Under the pieces are notes generated by a model that did not search any database, was not told where the DNA came from, and saw nothing but the letters and a program-made list of their open reading frames with translations. The position numbers were made by a program, and so were the translations under genes. A DNA stretch of 39,017 nt from the NCBI GenBank assembly GCA_964567585.1, contig CAZMND010000012.1, positions 1 to 39,017 of the forward strand, given 5' to 3'. This DNA comes from CALZKI01 sp964567585 (GTDB lineage Bacteria > Bacillota > Clostridia > Lachnospirales > Lachnospiraceae). Of this stretch, positions 10,501 to 17,303 are shown piece by piece (positions within the stretch are counted from its first letter, which is position 1; each line of letters begins with the position of its first letter).

Positions 10501-10993
10501 ATATATCCCGAATTTGGGATTCGTGGTTTATGAACCTACCGCCGGCAATATAGCAGAAACAGAGATGACACAAAATGCAGGTGTGGTATCCTATATTACA
10601 ACGGTTGTTTTCAGGGTAGTTGCTATTCTGGCGAGTGTGGCATTTGCGATAGCCATTATTTTGATTGTCAGCCGAATTATAGCGCCTGCGATGTTGGAAA
10701 AGAACTTTCTTAAAAAAGTAGATAAAGCTACGAATACAGCAGCGGTTATTATGTTGTATAAACGTATTTTACATAAGCATTCTGCGCAATACATAAGCGC
10801 GGCTGCGATAAATACACCATATGAGTTTGCAGAAAAATTTGAGGCAATATTTGCGTATGATATCAGTCCGTTTACATATCTTGTGGAGAAGGCTGCCTAC
10901 AGAAATGTTGAGGTGGATGAGCGGGATAAAAAAGAAGCAGTGTTCATATATATGCAGACTAAAAAGATTATCAAAAATCATAGAAAAAAGTAA
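7505..10993 (+). CDS. DUF58 and transglutaminase-like fusion membrane protein
   Basis: A very large (1162-residue) protein that joins two domains usually encoded by adjacent genes. Residues 8-57 hold two membrane segments and lead into a cytoplasmic DUF58 domain with the motif EYVPGDPLKRVNWK at about 215. A block of membrane segments follows at roughly 420-610. An extracellular region ends in a transglutaminase-like core with Cys948 in GTCSDFAS and His994 in SSHAYPEV; the third position is Glu1010 in YEPTAG, where Asp is more usual. One more membrane helix and a cytoplasmic tail close the protein. ATG 7505 is preferred to ATG 7493 because a GGTGGG stretch precedes it, but spacing is tight. 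Possible roles include envelope proteolysis or crosslinking; none is proved. Confidence 0.92.
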   Translation: MKRGKKIVKGIISYILTLALTIFFALYMNATVGWFMLVALILAPVLSVFFALLTTLFVRVDCEMEDCLLAKGDTCQMTVILQNKSLFPTTPLEVEVLNGEGVKSNNKHILVSLLPFEKQSIQITFCAKICGPSNVGIKSVKATDYLGLLAFKIRKVSYESLKRNVAVIPNMADVSLRDDKILKVMQASLHAEDGDDTVEVSSNTFGGFPGCDNREYVPGDPLKRVNWKQSAKRGRLLVRLDDVLSSKSVNLVLDSIFLRNLVDKEKMAKVPGYAEISPEDIPAKIAEDAVENALGIARALILSSYSVNFFVAKETDFERFGMEDEKDIESVRLLLAGYKFDQSGQRRRIPKEDTLDKYAAFIFSTPNDYKEVFGALKEHEDASRMSVFSVIGDANIQMDRQEKAILKREKRQTEDAKGKLMSQIGSMIIPYLLALVSSVTLFAVFGVSPFSWWTILQAIVCAGIFGLCHYAKGHKLLGGALISVVIVVSLFFFSRVAFSGVEYLQWFMSGADSIENTFSYLMSLVLVFTMLFAMVLFYYTQVYYRTSAILLVTIIPYVVYVKLIREVGIGYVMLAIVLNVATFLINTRKQSDSGKRISGYQKGIVSVIMYAVCFVLIAYAIPKSDETKYYHFFEEWFLGGNTSVPVPEEYGDKNEYSGNADNFNQLTNRQLYNVYNADLSEALYLRRQVFDYYDFKNHRWYDEDAYSEYSKKMTDSGYDKKYLNNTVFLELLKKADEASPGFLEKYDMAHMKDAYFEEKVSTATIMSRNFESYYLITPTKTQQVSSYYDDKIYMTEHGIYGNETESFLRSSTYQVTYVSEFKAKSDWIELGGSNMNYETSSRMISEMYEIIASNYSMGSTEYEAALAFYEEDSFAQKYARACMENTAQISDEVRQLALEITKDCTYEWEKAQALDRYFLVGGFTYDLEYDAPDDSVEYFLFEGKTGTCSDFASAYVLLARAAGLTVRYVEGFVPSREVTATYEWQYVVRTKSSHAYPEVYIPNLGFVVYEPTAGNIAETEMTQNAGVVSYITTVVFRVVAILASVAFAIAIILIVSRIIAPAMLEKNFLKKVDKATNTAAVIMLYKRILHKHSAQYISAAAINTPYEFAEKFEAIFAYDISPFTYLVEKAAYRNVEVDERDKKEAVFIYMQTKKIIKNHRKK

Positions 10994-11079
10994 GAACTTC
11001 ACGTTCGGTGAAAATGAGTACACGATAGTGGGCGTTGAATGTAAATGGCAATATATGGTAAAATTTTAATGTGTGAAAG

Positions 11080-11094
11080 GTAACAGATAGTTAC
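11080..11094. repeat. Short inverted repeat GTAAC-N5-GTTAC
   Basis: A 5-bp dyad with a 5-bp centre lies in the 187-base gap between the fusion gene and the converging esterase gene. It could be a small hairpin or a protein site; nothing nearby depends on it. The rest of the gap holds no gene I can support. Confidence 0.3.
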
Positions 11095-11132
11095 TAATGA
11101 TAAAGGCAGGAGAAATTCTGCAAAGTTTAAAT

Positions 11133-11180
11133 AAGAGGTTGCATCCTAAGTCATTGGCTTAAGATACAACCTCTTTCGTT
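11133..11180. terminator. Bidirectional terminator between converging genes
   Basis: An AAGAGGTTG arm at 11133-11141 pairs with its complement near 11167-11175, extended by further pairs toward the loop. T-rich sequence follows on the plus strand, and the complementary side serves the minus-strand esterase, whose stop codon is directly adjacent at 11181. Confidence 0.75.
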
Positions 11181-12086
11181 TTACATACATAGATTGCGGA
11201 TAAACTGTTCTTCAATATTTAGAATTTCGTTCGTCCAGAATTCTCTGCCTCCGTGATGAGCCCCGAGTACCTGATAAAAGCAAGCTTCCTTTCCGGCACC
11301 TTTTAGTGCTTCAAATAATTCACAGCTTTGGCCGAAAGGAACCAGTTCATCATTACTTCCGTGGAACATCAAAATCGGAGGAAGGTCTCTGTCTTTTTGC
11401 ACATAAGTTGCAATAGTGGCAGGTTTTACCAGTTCGGGGTGTAATAGTACCGGTTTTCCACCGATTTCCATCCCTTCCGGACTGTCAGGAGTTCTATGAT
11501 CCTGACTGGAAGGTTCTTCATTCATTGTGGCAAAATTTGTTGGTCCGAATAAGTCTATAACACCATTTACAATTGGCTTATCACTTTGTGTGAGTTCTTC
11601 TTCCAATTCACGGATACCATAAGAAAATGCCGCCATCATAGCGGTGTGACCACCGGAAGAGTCACCCATTAAAAAGATGTTTTCAGGATTGATTCCATAT
11701 TTATCAGCGTGTGTTTTCATAAAATGTACGCCCATTTTAGCATCTAAGGTTTGAGCCGGAAACGGGGCACATTCAGAACCGCGGTATTCAAGAGCTGCTA
11801 CAACAAATCCACGCATGGCAAGGTATGAAAGCCCGGGAACGCGGTCTTTTACATTTTGCTCCCTGAAGGCAGAACCCGGAATAAAGACGATACAAGGTAA
11901 GTTATCACCCGCATCACGTGGACCGACAATCTGTAAATGGAGTTTTCTGTCGCCACGAGTGGCATATACAACGTCGTCGTAATAATATAATTCGTAATTA
12001 TCTGTCTTTGGTTGCATCGGTATCATTCCGTCTGCGGATGCAGTGCTCATTGGGAAATCTTCGCGGCTTACATTAAGTGGTTCCAT
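11181..12086 (-). CDS. Alpha/beta hydrolase (esterase/lipase-like)
   Basis: A 301-residue soluble hydrolase of the BD-FAE/hormone-sensitive-lipase-like group. The oxyanion-hole segment is FIPGSAF, the nucleophile elbow is GDSSGGHTA, the acid is in HGSNDELVPF, and the catalytic His is in LGAHHGGREFW. It has no signal peptide, so it probably acts inside the cell, for example on acetylated or feruloylated oligosaccharides or on small esters; the substrate is inferred only at family level. The start is ATG at 12086 because GGAGGT lies just upstream on the minus strand. A longer reading to 12137 would add 17 basic residues without support. It lies downstream of the ferredoxin-like gene on the same strand. 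Confidence 0.88.
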   Translation of the reverse strand: MEPLNVSREDFPMSTASADGMIPMQPKTDNYELYYYDDVVYATRGDRKLHLQIVGPRDAGDNLPCIVFIPGSAFREQNVKDRVPGLSYLAMRGFVVAALEYRGSECAPFPAQTLDAKMGVHFMKTHADKYGINPENIFLMGDSSGGHTAMMAAFSYGIRELEEELTQSDKPIVNGVIDLFGPTNFATMNEEPSSQDHRTPDSPEGMEIGGKPVLLHPELVKPATIATYVQKDRDLPPILMFHGSNDELVPFGQSCELFEALKGAGKEACFYQVLGAHHGGREFWTNEILNIEEQFIRNLCM

Positions 12087-12177
12087 AGGGTACCTCCGGT
12101 TTTTATTTTTGTGGTTAGTACTTGACATATGTTTCAAATACTTGTTGGTTTTATTGTAATATTTGGTTGCGGAGTGG

Positions 12178-12879
12178 TCAATCTAAAACTTTTCCATCCG
12201 TCGAAAGCGTTACAACTTGCCAAGGGATAAATTTTCCACTCTGTTGTAAAGCTTGTTTTACGGCATATTCAATTCCGCCACAGCAAGGTACTTCCATACG
12301 GGTAACAGTGACACTTTTAATGTTATTCTGTGTAATAATCTGCGTGAGTTTTTCGGCATAATCAACACTGTCAAGTTTCGGGCAACCAATTAATGTAATA
12401 TGGTTGTGCATAAATTCATTGTGGAAGTTTGCATAAGCGTATGCACTACAGTCTGCGGCAATCAATAAATTGCAATTATCAAAATAGTGTGCATTGACCG
12501 GTGCAAGTTTAATTTGTACAGGCCATTGATTCAGACAACTTTCCATCTGTGTAGGTGTGGTGGGGATCGGTGTGATATTTGTCTGTTTTATGACTCTGGA
12601 TTGTGTTCCGGGACAGCCGTAAGAGAGGTCGGTAGAGGACTTCTTTTGTTTTGCCGCCGAAACTGCGGCTTCATTATAAGCGGGAGCCTCACGTTCTTCA
12701 AATGAAATGGCACCTGTAGGACAAACCGGAAGACAGTCACCCAATCCGTCGCAGTAGTCTTCACGCATCAATTTAGCTACGCCGTTTATCATTTCGATAG
12801 CACCTTCGTGGCAGGCACTGGCACAGGCACCACATCCATTACATTTTTCTTCATCAATTTTTATAATTCTTCTTTTCAT
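12178..12879 (-). CDS. 4Fe-4S ferredoxin-like protein
   Basis: A 233-residue cytoplasmic iron-sulphur protein. The N-terminus holds a canonical CxxCxxCxxxC cluster motif (CNGCGACASACHEGA). A second, spaced-out motif CDGLGDCLPVCP follows, as in related ferredoxins that flank hybrid-cluster proteins. The remaining 150 residues form an uncharacterised domain with several further Cys, including a CCGG near residue 203. It probably passes electrons to, or senses with, a redox partner not found here. It is divergent from a Crp/Fnr gene across 84 bases with a perfect palindrome, a layout seen around nitrosative and anaerobic stress genes. The start follows an AGGAGG ribosome site. Confidence 0.85.
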   Translation of the reverse strand: MKRRIIKIDEEKCNGCGACASACHEGAIEMINGVAKLMREDYCDGLGDCLPVCPTGAISFEEREAPAYNEAAVSAAKQKKSSTDLSYGCPGTQSRVIKQTNITPIPTTPTQMESCLNQWPVQIKLAPVNAHYFDNCNLLIAADCSAYAYANFHNEFMHNHITLIGCPKLDSVDYAEKLTQIITQNNIKSVTVTRMEVPCCGGIEYAVKQALQQSGKFIPWQVVTLSTDGKVLD

Positions 12880-12937
12880 TTTGAATCCTCCTGTTGATTT
12901 TATGAGTGGATTTTACTATATTGGACAAAATAAGTAT

Positions 12938-12951
12938 GTTGAAATTTCAAC
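12938..12951. promoter_or_regulatory. Palindromic Fnr/Crp-type operator
   Basis: GTTGAAATTTCAAC is a perfect 14-bp palindrome in the 84-base divergent region. Its half-site TTGA-N4-TCAA resembles the FNR/NtcA type of site. It abuts the ribosome site of the Crp/Fnr gene, so binding would repress that gene directly, and it lies about 60 bases upstream of the ferredoxin start. The likely ligand is the Crp/Fnr protein encoded beside it, acting as an autoregulator; that is inference. Confidence 0.6.
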
Positions 12952-12963
12952 AAAGGAGTTTTT

Positions 12964-13638
12964 ATGGAAAAGTATTTTAATATTTTGAAACAATGTGCTC
13001 TGTTTAATAATATTGGGATGAAAAACCTGAAAGGGATTTTGGGGTGTTTGGGAGCGAAAGTTTCAAGTCATACAAAAGGAGAAGTGGTTATTTCAGAAGG
13101 GGATGAGGCAAAGTACATTGGTATCATTCTTTTCGGCACAGCCCAAATAGAGCAGGTAGATTATTATGGTAATCGAAATATTGTGGCAAATGTAGAAACA
13201 GGGGAGTTGTTTTGTGAATCCTTTGCTTGTGCGGGTATTGAGTATGTTCCTGTGGATGTCGTTGCAAAAGAGAATACGGAAGTATTGATGATAGAGTGTC
13301 AACGTATTATACAGCCCTGTGGCAATGCATGCGATTTTCATCGTCAAATGATATATAATTTAATGAAAATTGTTGCAACAAAGAATCTTATATTTCATCA
13401 AAAGATTGAAGTAGTTTCCAAGCGGACTACCCGTGAAAAACTGATGACATATCTACTAATCCAGGCAAAAAAAAATGGAGATGCCAGTTATGAAATCCCA
13501 TATGACAGACAGGAACTGGCAGATTATCTGGGAGTTGACAGGAGCGGGTTGTCAGTTGAAATCGGAAGGCTATGTAAAGAGGGGGTGATACGAAGTAGGA
13601 AAAGGTGGTTTGAGATTGTGGGAGAGCAGAGTAGATAG
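12964..13638 (+). CDS. Crp/Fnr family transcriptional regulator
   Basis: A 224-residue one-component regulator with an N-terminal cyclic-nucleotide-like beta-roll (about 15-115), a long dimer helix (about 120-150) and a C-terminal winged helix (about 150-220) containing YDRQELADYLGVDRSGLS. It lacks the classic four N-terminal FNR cysteines. Three Cys cluster instead at about 117-128 (ECQ, PCGNAC), in the position where some clostridial relatives carry them. Such proteins typically respond to NO, redox or anaerobic signals. It is transcribed away from the ferredoxin-like gene, and a perfect palindrome sits immediately before its ribosome site AAAGGAG. Confidence 0.93.
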   Translation: MEKYFNILKQCALFNNIGMKNLKGILGCLGAKVSSHTKGEVVISEGDEAKYIGIILFGTAQIEQVDYYGNRNIVANVETGELFCESFACAGIEYVPVDVVAKENTEVLMIECQRIIQPCGNACDFHRQMIYNLMKIVATKNLIFHQKIEVVSKRTTREKLMTYLLIQAKKNGDASYEIPYDRQELADYLGVDRSGLSVEIGRLCKEGVIRSRKRWFEIVGEQSR

Positions 13639-13719
13639 AATCATTTCAACCTCAAAGCCTCCCTCGGATTAGTGAAGGTTCATATCAGTTTCCAAAAGAT
13701 TTTATTATACAAAGTTATA

Positions 13720-13728
13720 TGTTATAAT
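13720..13728 (+). promoter_or_regulatory. Extended -10 promoter for the 5'-nucleotidase leader
   Basis: TGTTATAAT is an extended -10 element (TGN followed by TATAAT at 13723-13728). No good -35 is visible, as is common with extended -10 promoters. The start would be near 13735 and yields a 155-base leader before the 5'-nucleotidase. Confidence 0.5.
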
Positions 13729-13735
13729 AGACCCA

Positions 13736-13889
13736 AAAAGAGATAAGCTATTTGTTTTATATAAAGCGTGGATAGGAGAAAACGTAAATGCCCGACAGCG
13801 AGCCAAGGCCGCCTTATGAGGGCGCAAAACCTATGTTGCCTGTTACAAGCGTTGTAAAAACTAGCAAAGATGCCAACGGAGGAAAGTAT
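13736..13889 (+). ncRNA. Structured 5' leader, possible riboswitch of unknown class
   Basis: The leader of the 5'-nucleotidase contains a locally GC-rich stretch at about 13787-13840 in an otherwise AT-rich region. It can form a CGCC/GGCG hairpin at its centre, followed by a perfect TTACAA-GCG-TTGTAA hairpin. Its 3' end (CTAGC-N5-TGCC just before the GGAGGAAA ribosome site) recalls the 3' end of c-di-GMP-I (GEMM) RNAs, as does a GCGCAAAACC stretch, but the 5' core motif GCAAACC is absent. A reading frame that starts at 13788 through this region is more likely RNA than protein. Translational control is plausible, and the class is uncertain. Confidence 0.35.
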
Positions 13890-15566
13890 ATGAAGCGTAA
13901 CTTTAAAAAAATATTATTGGTAATTTTAATGGCGGGAATATTATTTGGTATTGTTTTTGTAGCAATAAACTTTGGTACAAAAGAACAGAATGACATCGTT
14001 ATTCTGTATACCAATGATGTTCACTGTGGAATTGAAGAGAATATTGGATATGCGTCCCTTGTGGCATATAAAGAGTCTGTAGAGGAAAAAACGCCATATG
14101 TGACACTTGTGGACTGTGGGGATGCCATACAGGGAGAGTTTATAGGGCTTACGTCAGAGGGCAGTTATATTGTGGATATTATGAACGAAGTGGGTTATGA
14201 CTTTGCAGTTCTTGGTAATCACGAATTCGACTACGGAATGGAACGCCTTAGTGAGTTGATAAAATTGTCTGATGCAATATATCTGGGATGTAATATTCAA
14301 TATACAGGCGAAAATGAAAACAAACTACAGGACATAAAACCGTATGATATCGTGAAATATGGTAAAACCAAAGTTGCTTTTATCGGAGTCACTACACCTG
14401 AAAGTATCAGTTCTTCAACACCAACGTATTTTATGGAAAATGAAGAGTATGTTTACAGTTTTTTGAGTGGAGAAAATGGCGAGAAACTCTATACATGTGT
14501 TCAAAATTATGTGGATGAGTGTCGCAAGCAAGGTGCTGATTACGTAATCGTATTGGCACATCTGGGTGATGGAGAAGAGTATGCACCGTATTCTTCAAAC
14601 GATTTGGTGAAGGCAACGGAGGGAATAGATGTGGTACTTGATGCTCATGCACACAGTGTCCTTCCAAGTCAGATAGAAGAAAATAAATTAGGTGAAGAAG
14701 TATTAATTTCATCTACCGGAACAAAACTTGCGAATATAGGCCAACTGGTAATCTCTGCAGATGGCAGCATTAGTACGGAATTGATTTCGGAGTATGCGCC
14801 CAAAGATGAAAAAACAGAAATTTTCATAGATAGTATTCAGGCAACCTATGAAGAAGATTTAAAAAAAGTAGTGGCAACTTCAGAAGTAGTGCTTTCAGGA
14901 TATGCAGAAAATGGAGTCCGCTTAGTAAGAAATCGTGAAACAAACATTGGGAATTTCTGTGCAGATGCCTATCGGTATGTTGCAAAAGCGGATATTGCAT
15001 TGGTAAATGGAGGAGGTATCAGAGCAGATTTACCTGCCGGAGAGATAACCTATGAGGATTTGTTTGCGGTACATCCCTTTGGTAATACGCTTTGTATGGT
15101 AGAAGCAAGCGGACAGGAAATTCTGGATTGTCTTGAAATGTGTTACAGAGTTGCTTTGCCGGAGACTTCAGAAGATGGAAATGCAATTGGAGAAGATGGT
15201 GGATTTCAACAGGTCTCAGGCATAAAATTGACAGTTGATACATCTGTAGAATCTTCTGTTGTAGTAGATGAAAACGAAATGTTTGTGTCTGTAGGTGACA
15301 GAAGACGTGTGAAAGATGTAATGGTTTTAAATGATGAAGGGGAATATGAACCTCTTGATGTAAATAAAATATATACTGTGGCATCACATAACTATCTGTT
15401 AAAAGAAGGTGGTAGTGGTTGTCCAATGTTTATGGACAATACATTTATTATTGATGAAGGAATGTTGGATTATCAGGTTCTGGTGACTTATATGACTGAA
15501 GCTCTTGGTGGCAAAATTGATACAACATATGGACAAACCGAGGGACGCATTAACGTGGGGAAGTAA
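13890..15566 (+). CDS. 5'-nucleotidase / UDP-sugar hydrolase family protein
   Basis: A 558-residue extracytoplasmic phosphoesterase anchored by one N-terminal membrane segment (about 8-28). The metallophosphatase half shows TNDVHCG with metal ligands Asp43 and His45, then DCGDAIQG, GNHEFDYG, LAHLGDG and DAHAHS. The C-terminal 5'-nucleotidase domain shows ETNIGNF, NGGGIRADLP and the substrate-stacking region FGNTL. It probably hydrolyses nucleotides or UDP-sugars outside the cell for salvage. No LPXTG anchor is visible. ATG 13890 follows GGAGGAAA with good spacing; an in-frame ATG at 13788 would add 34 residues unlike a signal sequence and is rejected. A long structured leader precedes it. Confidence 0.93.
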   Translation: MKRNFKKILLVILMAGILFGIVFVAINFGTKEQNDIVILYTNDVHCGIEENIGYASLVAYKESVEEKTPYVTLVDCGDAIQGEFIGLTSEGSYIVDIMNEVGYDFAVLGNHEFDYGMERLSELIKLSDAIYLGCNIQYTGENENKLQDIKPYDIVKYGKTKVAFIGVTTPESISSSTPTYFMENEEYVYSFLSGENGEKLYTCVQNYVDECRKQGADYVIVLAHLGDGEEYAPYSSNDLVKATEGIDVVLDAHAHSVLPSQIEENKLGEEVLISSTGTKLANIGQLVISADGSISTELISEYAPKDEKTEIFIDSIQATYEEDLKKVVATSEVVLSGYAENGVRLVRNRETNIGNFCADAYRYVAKADIALVNGGGIRADLPAGEITYEDLFAVHPFGNTLCMVEASGQEILDCLEMCYRVALPETSEDGNAIGEDGGFQQVSGIKLTVDTSVESSVVVDENEMFVSVGDRRRVKDVMVLNDEGEYEPLDVNKIYTVASHNYLLKEGGSGCPMFMDNTFIIDEGMLDYQVLVTYMTEALGGKIDTTYGQTEGRINVGK

Positions 15567-15601
15567 TAAGTTACGGATGAGCGTATCAATCAGGAATTAG
15601 C

Positions 15602-15737
15602 GTCAACATCTACATTGTCTTCACTTAGTCTTGAGGGTACCTGCCTTGTAGATACTACATAAGGAGTGGAACGCAAATGTAGTGCGCCTTGCAATGTACA
15701 CGGCTGAAAACGGTAAGTGGATTTACGAGATGTTGAC
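15602..15737 (+). ncRNA. Candidate structured RNA with a 10-bp closing stem
   Basis: GTCAACATCT at 15602-15611 is perfectly complementary to AGATGTTGAC at 15728-15737. Inside, CACTTA at 15622-15627 pairs with TAAGTG at 15714-15719. Further inside are a hairpin near 15644-15664 (arms CCTTGTAG and CTAC-AT-AAGG) and a CGCA/TGCG hairpin at 15672-15687. Alternative pairs exist: TACATTG at 15611-15617 is exactly complementary to CAATGTA at 15692-15698, and CTACAT (15655) to ATGTAG (15677), which suggests switching. It ends 19 bases before the LytTR regulator. I know no matching riboswitch. It could also be a small mobile repeat with terminal inverted ends. Confidence 0.5.
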
Positions 15738-15756
15738 AAACAAATAGGAGAAGCTT

Positions 15757-16470
15757 ATGTACCGAGTTGCAATTTGTGATGATGAAGAAAAAATATTGCA
15801 GGATATGCAAAGGAAAATAGAGGATTGCTTTATTTCACAGGGAATTGAGGCTGAATACTTTTGTACCAATAATTCTGAAAAAATGATGCAGCATATAAAA
15901 AATGAGCCTTTGGATGTGCTGTTTTTAGATATTGATATGCCTCACATTTCAGGAATGGATATTGCTTCTTATTTAAAGGAAAACAGACCGGAAATTCTTT
16001 TTGTTTTTGTAACCAGTCAGGAAGCGTTGGTTTATCAGTCTTTTGCATACAGACCGTTTGGTTTTGTGCGAAAAACGCATGTAGATGCGGAACTTGAGGA
16101 GTTGATTATCCGCATTAAACGGGAACTTTGCGAAAAAAGGCAGGAACTGACTATTACAAAGGGACAGGAACTTATCAGGATCGCCAGACAGGAGATTATA
16201 TACATAGAAGCAGAAGGAAACTATTTGAATCTTTGTACAAAACGGGAAAATTTAAAAGTCCGTGATACTATGACAAATATGGAGAGCGAACTGAAAGAAA
16301 GTGGGTTTGTCAGATGCCATAAAGGATATCTGGTAAATGCACATCTCATTGAGAAAATGAAAGGTACACAGATTGAACTGCGTGGAGAAACGGAAAATCA
16401 TATTGTTCCCATAGGCAGAAGTTATGAAAAGGATGTTAAGAAAAAGATATTAGAAATTATAAGAAAATAG
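15757..16470 (+). CDS. LytTR family response regulator
   Basis: A 237-residue AgrA/LytR-type regulator. The receiver domain (about 1-120) has the acidic pocket Asp8/Asp9, the phospho-acceptor Asp58 in FLDIDMP, Thr86 and Lys106. The LytTR DNA-binding domain (about 135-235) shows EIIYIEAEGNYL and VRCHKGYLVN. It is paired with a GHKL kinase 11 bases downstream, so the two form a two-component system. The dual-ATPase exporter beyond the next terminator is a likely target. The start ATG follows TAGGAGA at a good distance, directly after the structured RNA candidate. Confidence 0.95.
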   Translation: MYRVAICDDEEKILQDMQRKIEDCFISQGIEAEYFCTNNSEKMMQHIKNEPLDVLFLDIDMPHISGMDIASYLKENRPEILFVFVTSQEALVYQSFAYRPFGFVRKTHVDAELEELIIRIKRELCEKRQELTITKGQELIRIARQEIIYIEAEGNYLNLCTKRENLKVRDTMTNMESELKESGFVRCHKGYLVNAHLIEKMKGTQIELRGETENHIVPIGRSYEKDVKKKILEIIRK

Positions 16471-16481
16471 GATGAAAAACT

Positions 16482-17198
16482 ATGCTAAAAAGAACGGATA
16501 AGAAGTACGAAGAGCAGGACAGACTTCTGACACAATATATTGCCCGTAATTTGGAGCTGGAAAAGAAATTGTCTGAGATGGAGAAGGATTATCGAATACA
16601 GTGTCATATGGCGGAAGAAATAAAACGTGTTCAGGAACAGATTAGGATTTTGAAACACGATATGAAAAATCATACAATGGTAATTTTATCGTATTTGGAA
16701 GAAAATCGGATAGAAGAGGCAAAGGTATATGCCGGTGAAATTTTGAACAAATTGAATAGAATGTACACCTATGTCAATGTAGGTAATGCATTGTTAAATT
16801 ATATTATTAATCATAAGTTATCGGAAGCCAAAGAACAGGGATTGGAAATCAAAGCTGAAATTGAGAACAGGTCTTTTGAATATATGGATAGTGTAGATTT
16901 TTCGGCGTTGCTTAATAATGTTCTGGATAATGCTATTAGAGGAGCTTTGTCTTCCAAAGAGCCAAAAATGGAAGTTCAAATTTATTTGCAAAATGGTATG
17001 GATATTATTACTGTAAAAAACAGTATAGATGATTCAGTGCTGGATAAAAATCCAAATCTTGTTTCCACAAAGGAAGAAGCAGGGCATGGATATGGAATGA
17101 AACAGATAAAAAGCATTGTTGAAAAATACGATGGTATGATGGACGTTTATGAGAAGAATAAAATGTTTATTATTAGTGTAATGCTAGATGAAAAGTGA
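16482..17198 (+). CDS. Soluble GHKL sensor histidine kinase
   Basis: A 238-residue kinase of the AgrC/GHKL class that consists of the catalytic part only. An N-terminal coiled coil (about 5-58) leads to the phospho-acceptor His59 in LKHDMKNH; the ATPase domain has the N box LLNNVLDNAIRG around Asn150 and the G box GHGYGMKQI. The six-helix membrane sensor normally found in AgrC-type proteins is missing, and the coding sequence begins at an ordinary ATG with no sign of a frameshifted upstream portion. It must therefore receive its signal through the cytoplasm or through a partner. It directly follows the LytTR response regulator in the same operon. Confidence 0.92.
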   Translation: MLKRTDKKYEEQDRLLTQYIARNLELEKKLSEMEKDYRIQCHMAEEIKRVQEQIRILKHDMKNHTMVILSYLEENRIEEAKVYAGEILNKLNRMYTYVNVGNALLNYIINHKLSEAKEQGLEIKAEIENRSFEYMDSVDFSALLNNVLDNAIRGALSSKEPKMEVQIYLQNGMDIITVKNSIDDSVLDKNPNLVSTKEEAGHGYGMKQIKSIVEKYDGMMDVYEKNKMFIISVMLDEK

Positions 17199-17234
17199 AA
17201 ATAGAAGGCTGTTTATCCCAAGATAATAGCAGTT

Positions 17235-17269
17235 TATCCCACCTATATTGCAGGTGGGATACTTTTTTT
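17235..17269 (+). terminator. Intrinsic terminator after the LytTR two-component pair
   Basis: A perfect 9-bp stem (ATCCCACCT at 17236-17244 with AGGTGGGAT at 17252-17260) is followed by ACTTTTTTT. It lies only about 35 bases before the ABC operon, where no clear promoter is visible, so it may act as a partial terminator that sets the expression of the exporter. Confidence 0.85.
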
Positions 17270-17303
17270 GTAAGTTGTGTGTAGAAGATAAAGAGGTGAT
17301 TTG

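Noticed and set aside
10994..11132. Short frame continuing past the fusion gene near 10821-11069
   Set aside because: It overlaps the end of the fusion gene in another frame and has no ribosome site.
13788..13889. In-frame extension of the 5'-nucleotidase by 34 residues beginning MPDSEPRPP
   Set aside because: It lacks a ribosome site, is Pro-rich and unlike a signal peptide, lies in a GC-rich structured stretch, and ATG 13890 has a strong GGAGGAAA. It is more likely an RNA leader read as protein.
13800..13890. TPP or cobalamin riboswitch in the 5'-nucleotidase leader
   Set aside because: The end ATGCCAACGGAGG recalls TPP RNAs, but there is no CTGAGA element. The cobalamin B12 box does not align either.
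15661..15680. T-box-like sequence AAGGAGTGGAACGC
   Set aside because: It resembles the T-box AGGGTGGNACCGCG, but one C is missing, there is no stem I or terminator, and the downstream gene is not tRNA- or amino-acid-related.
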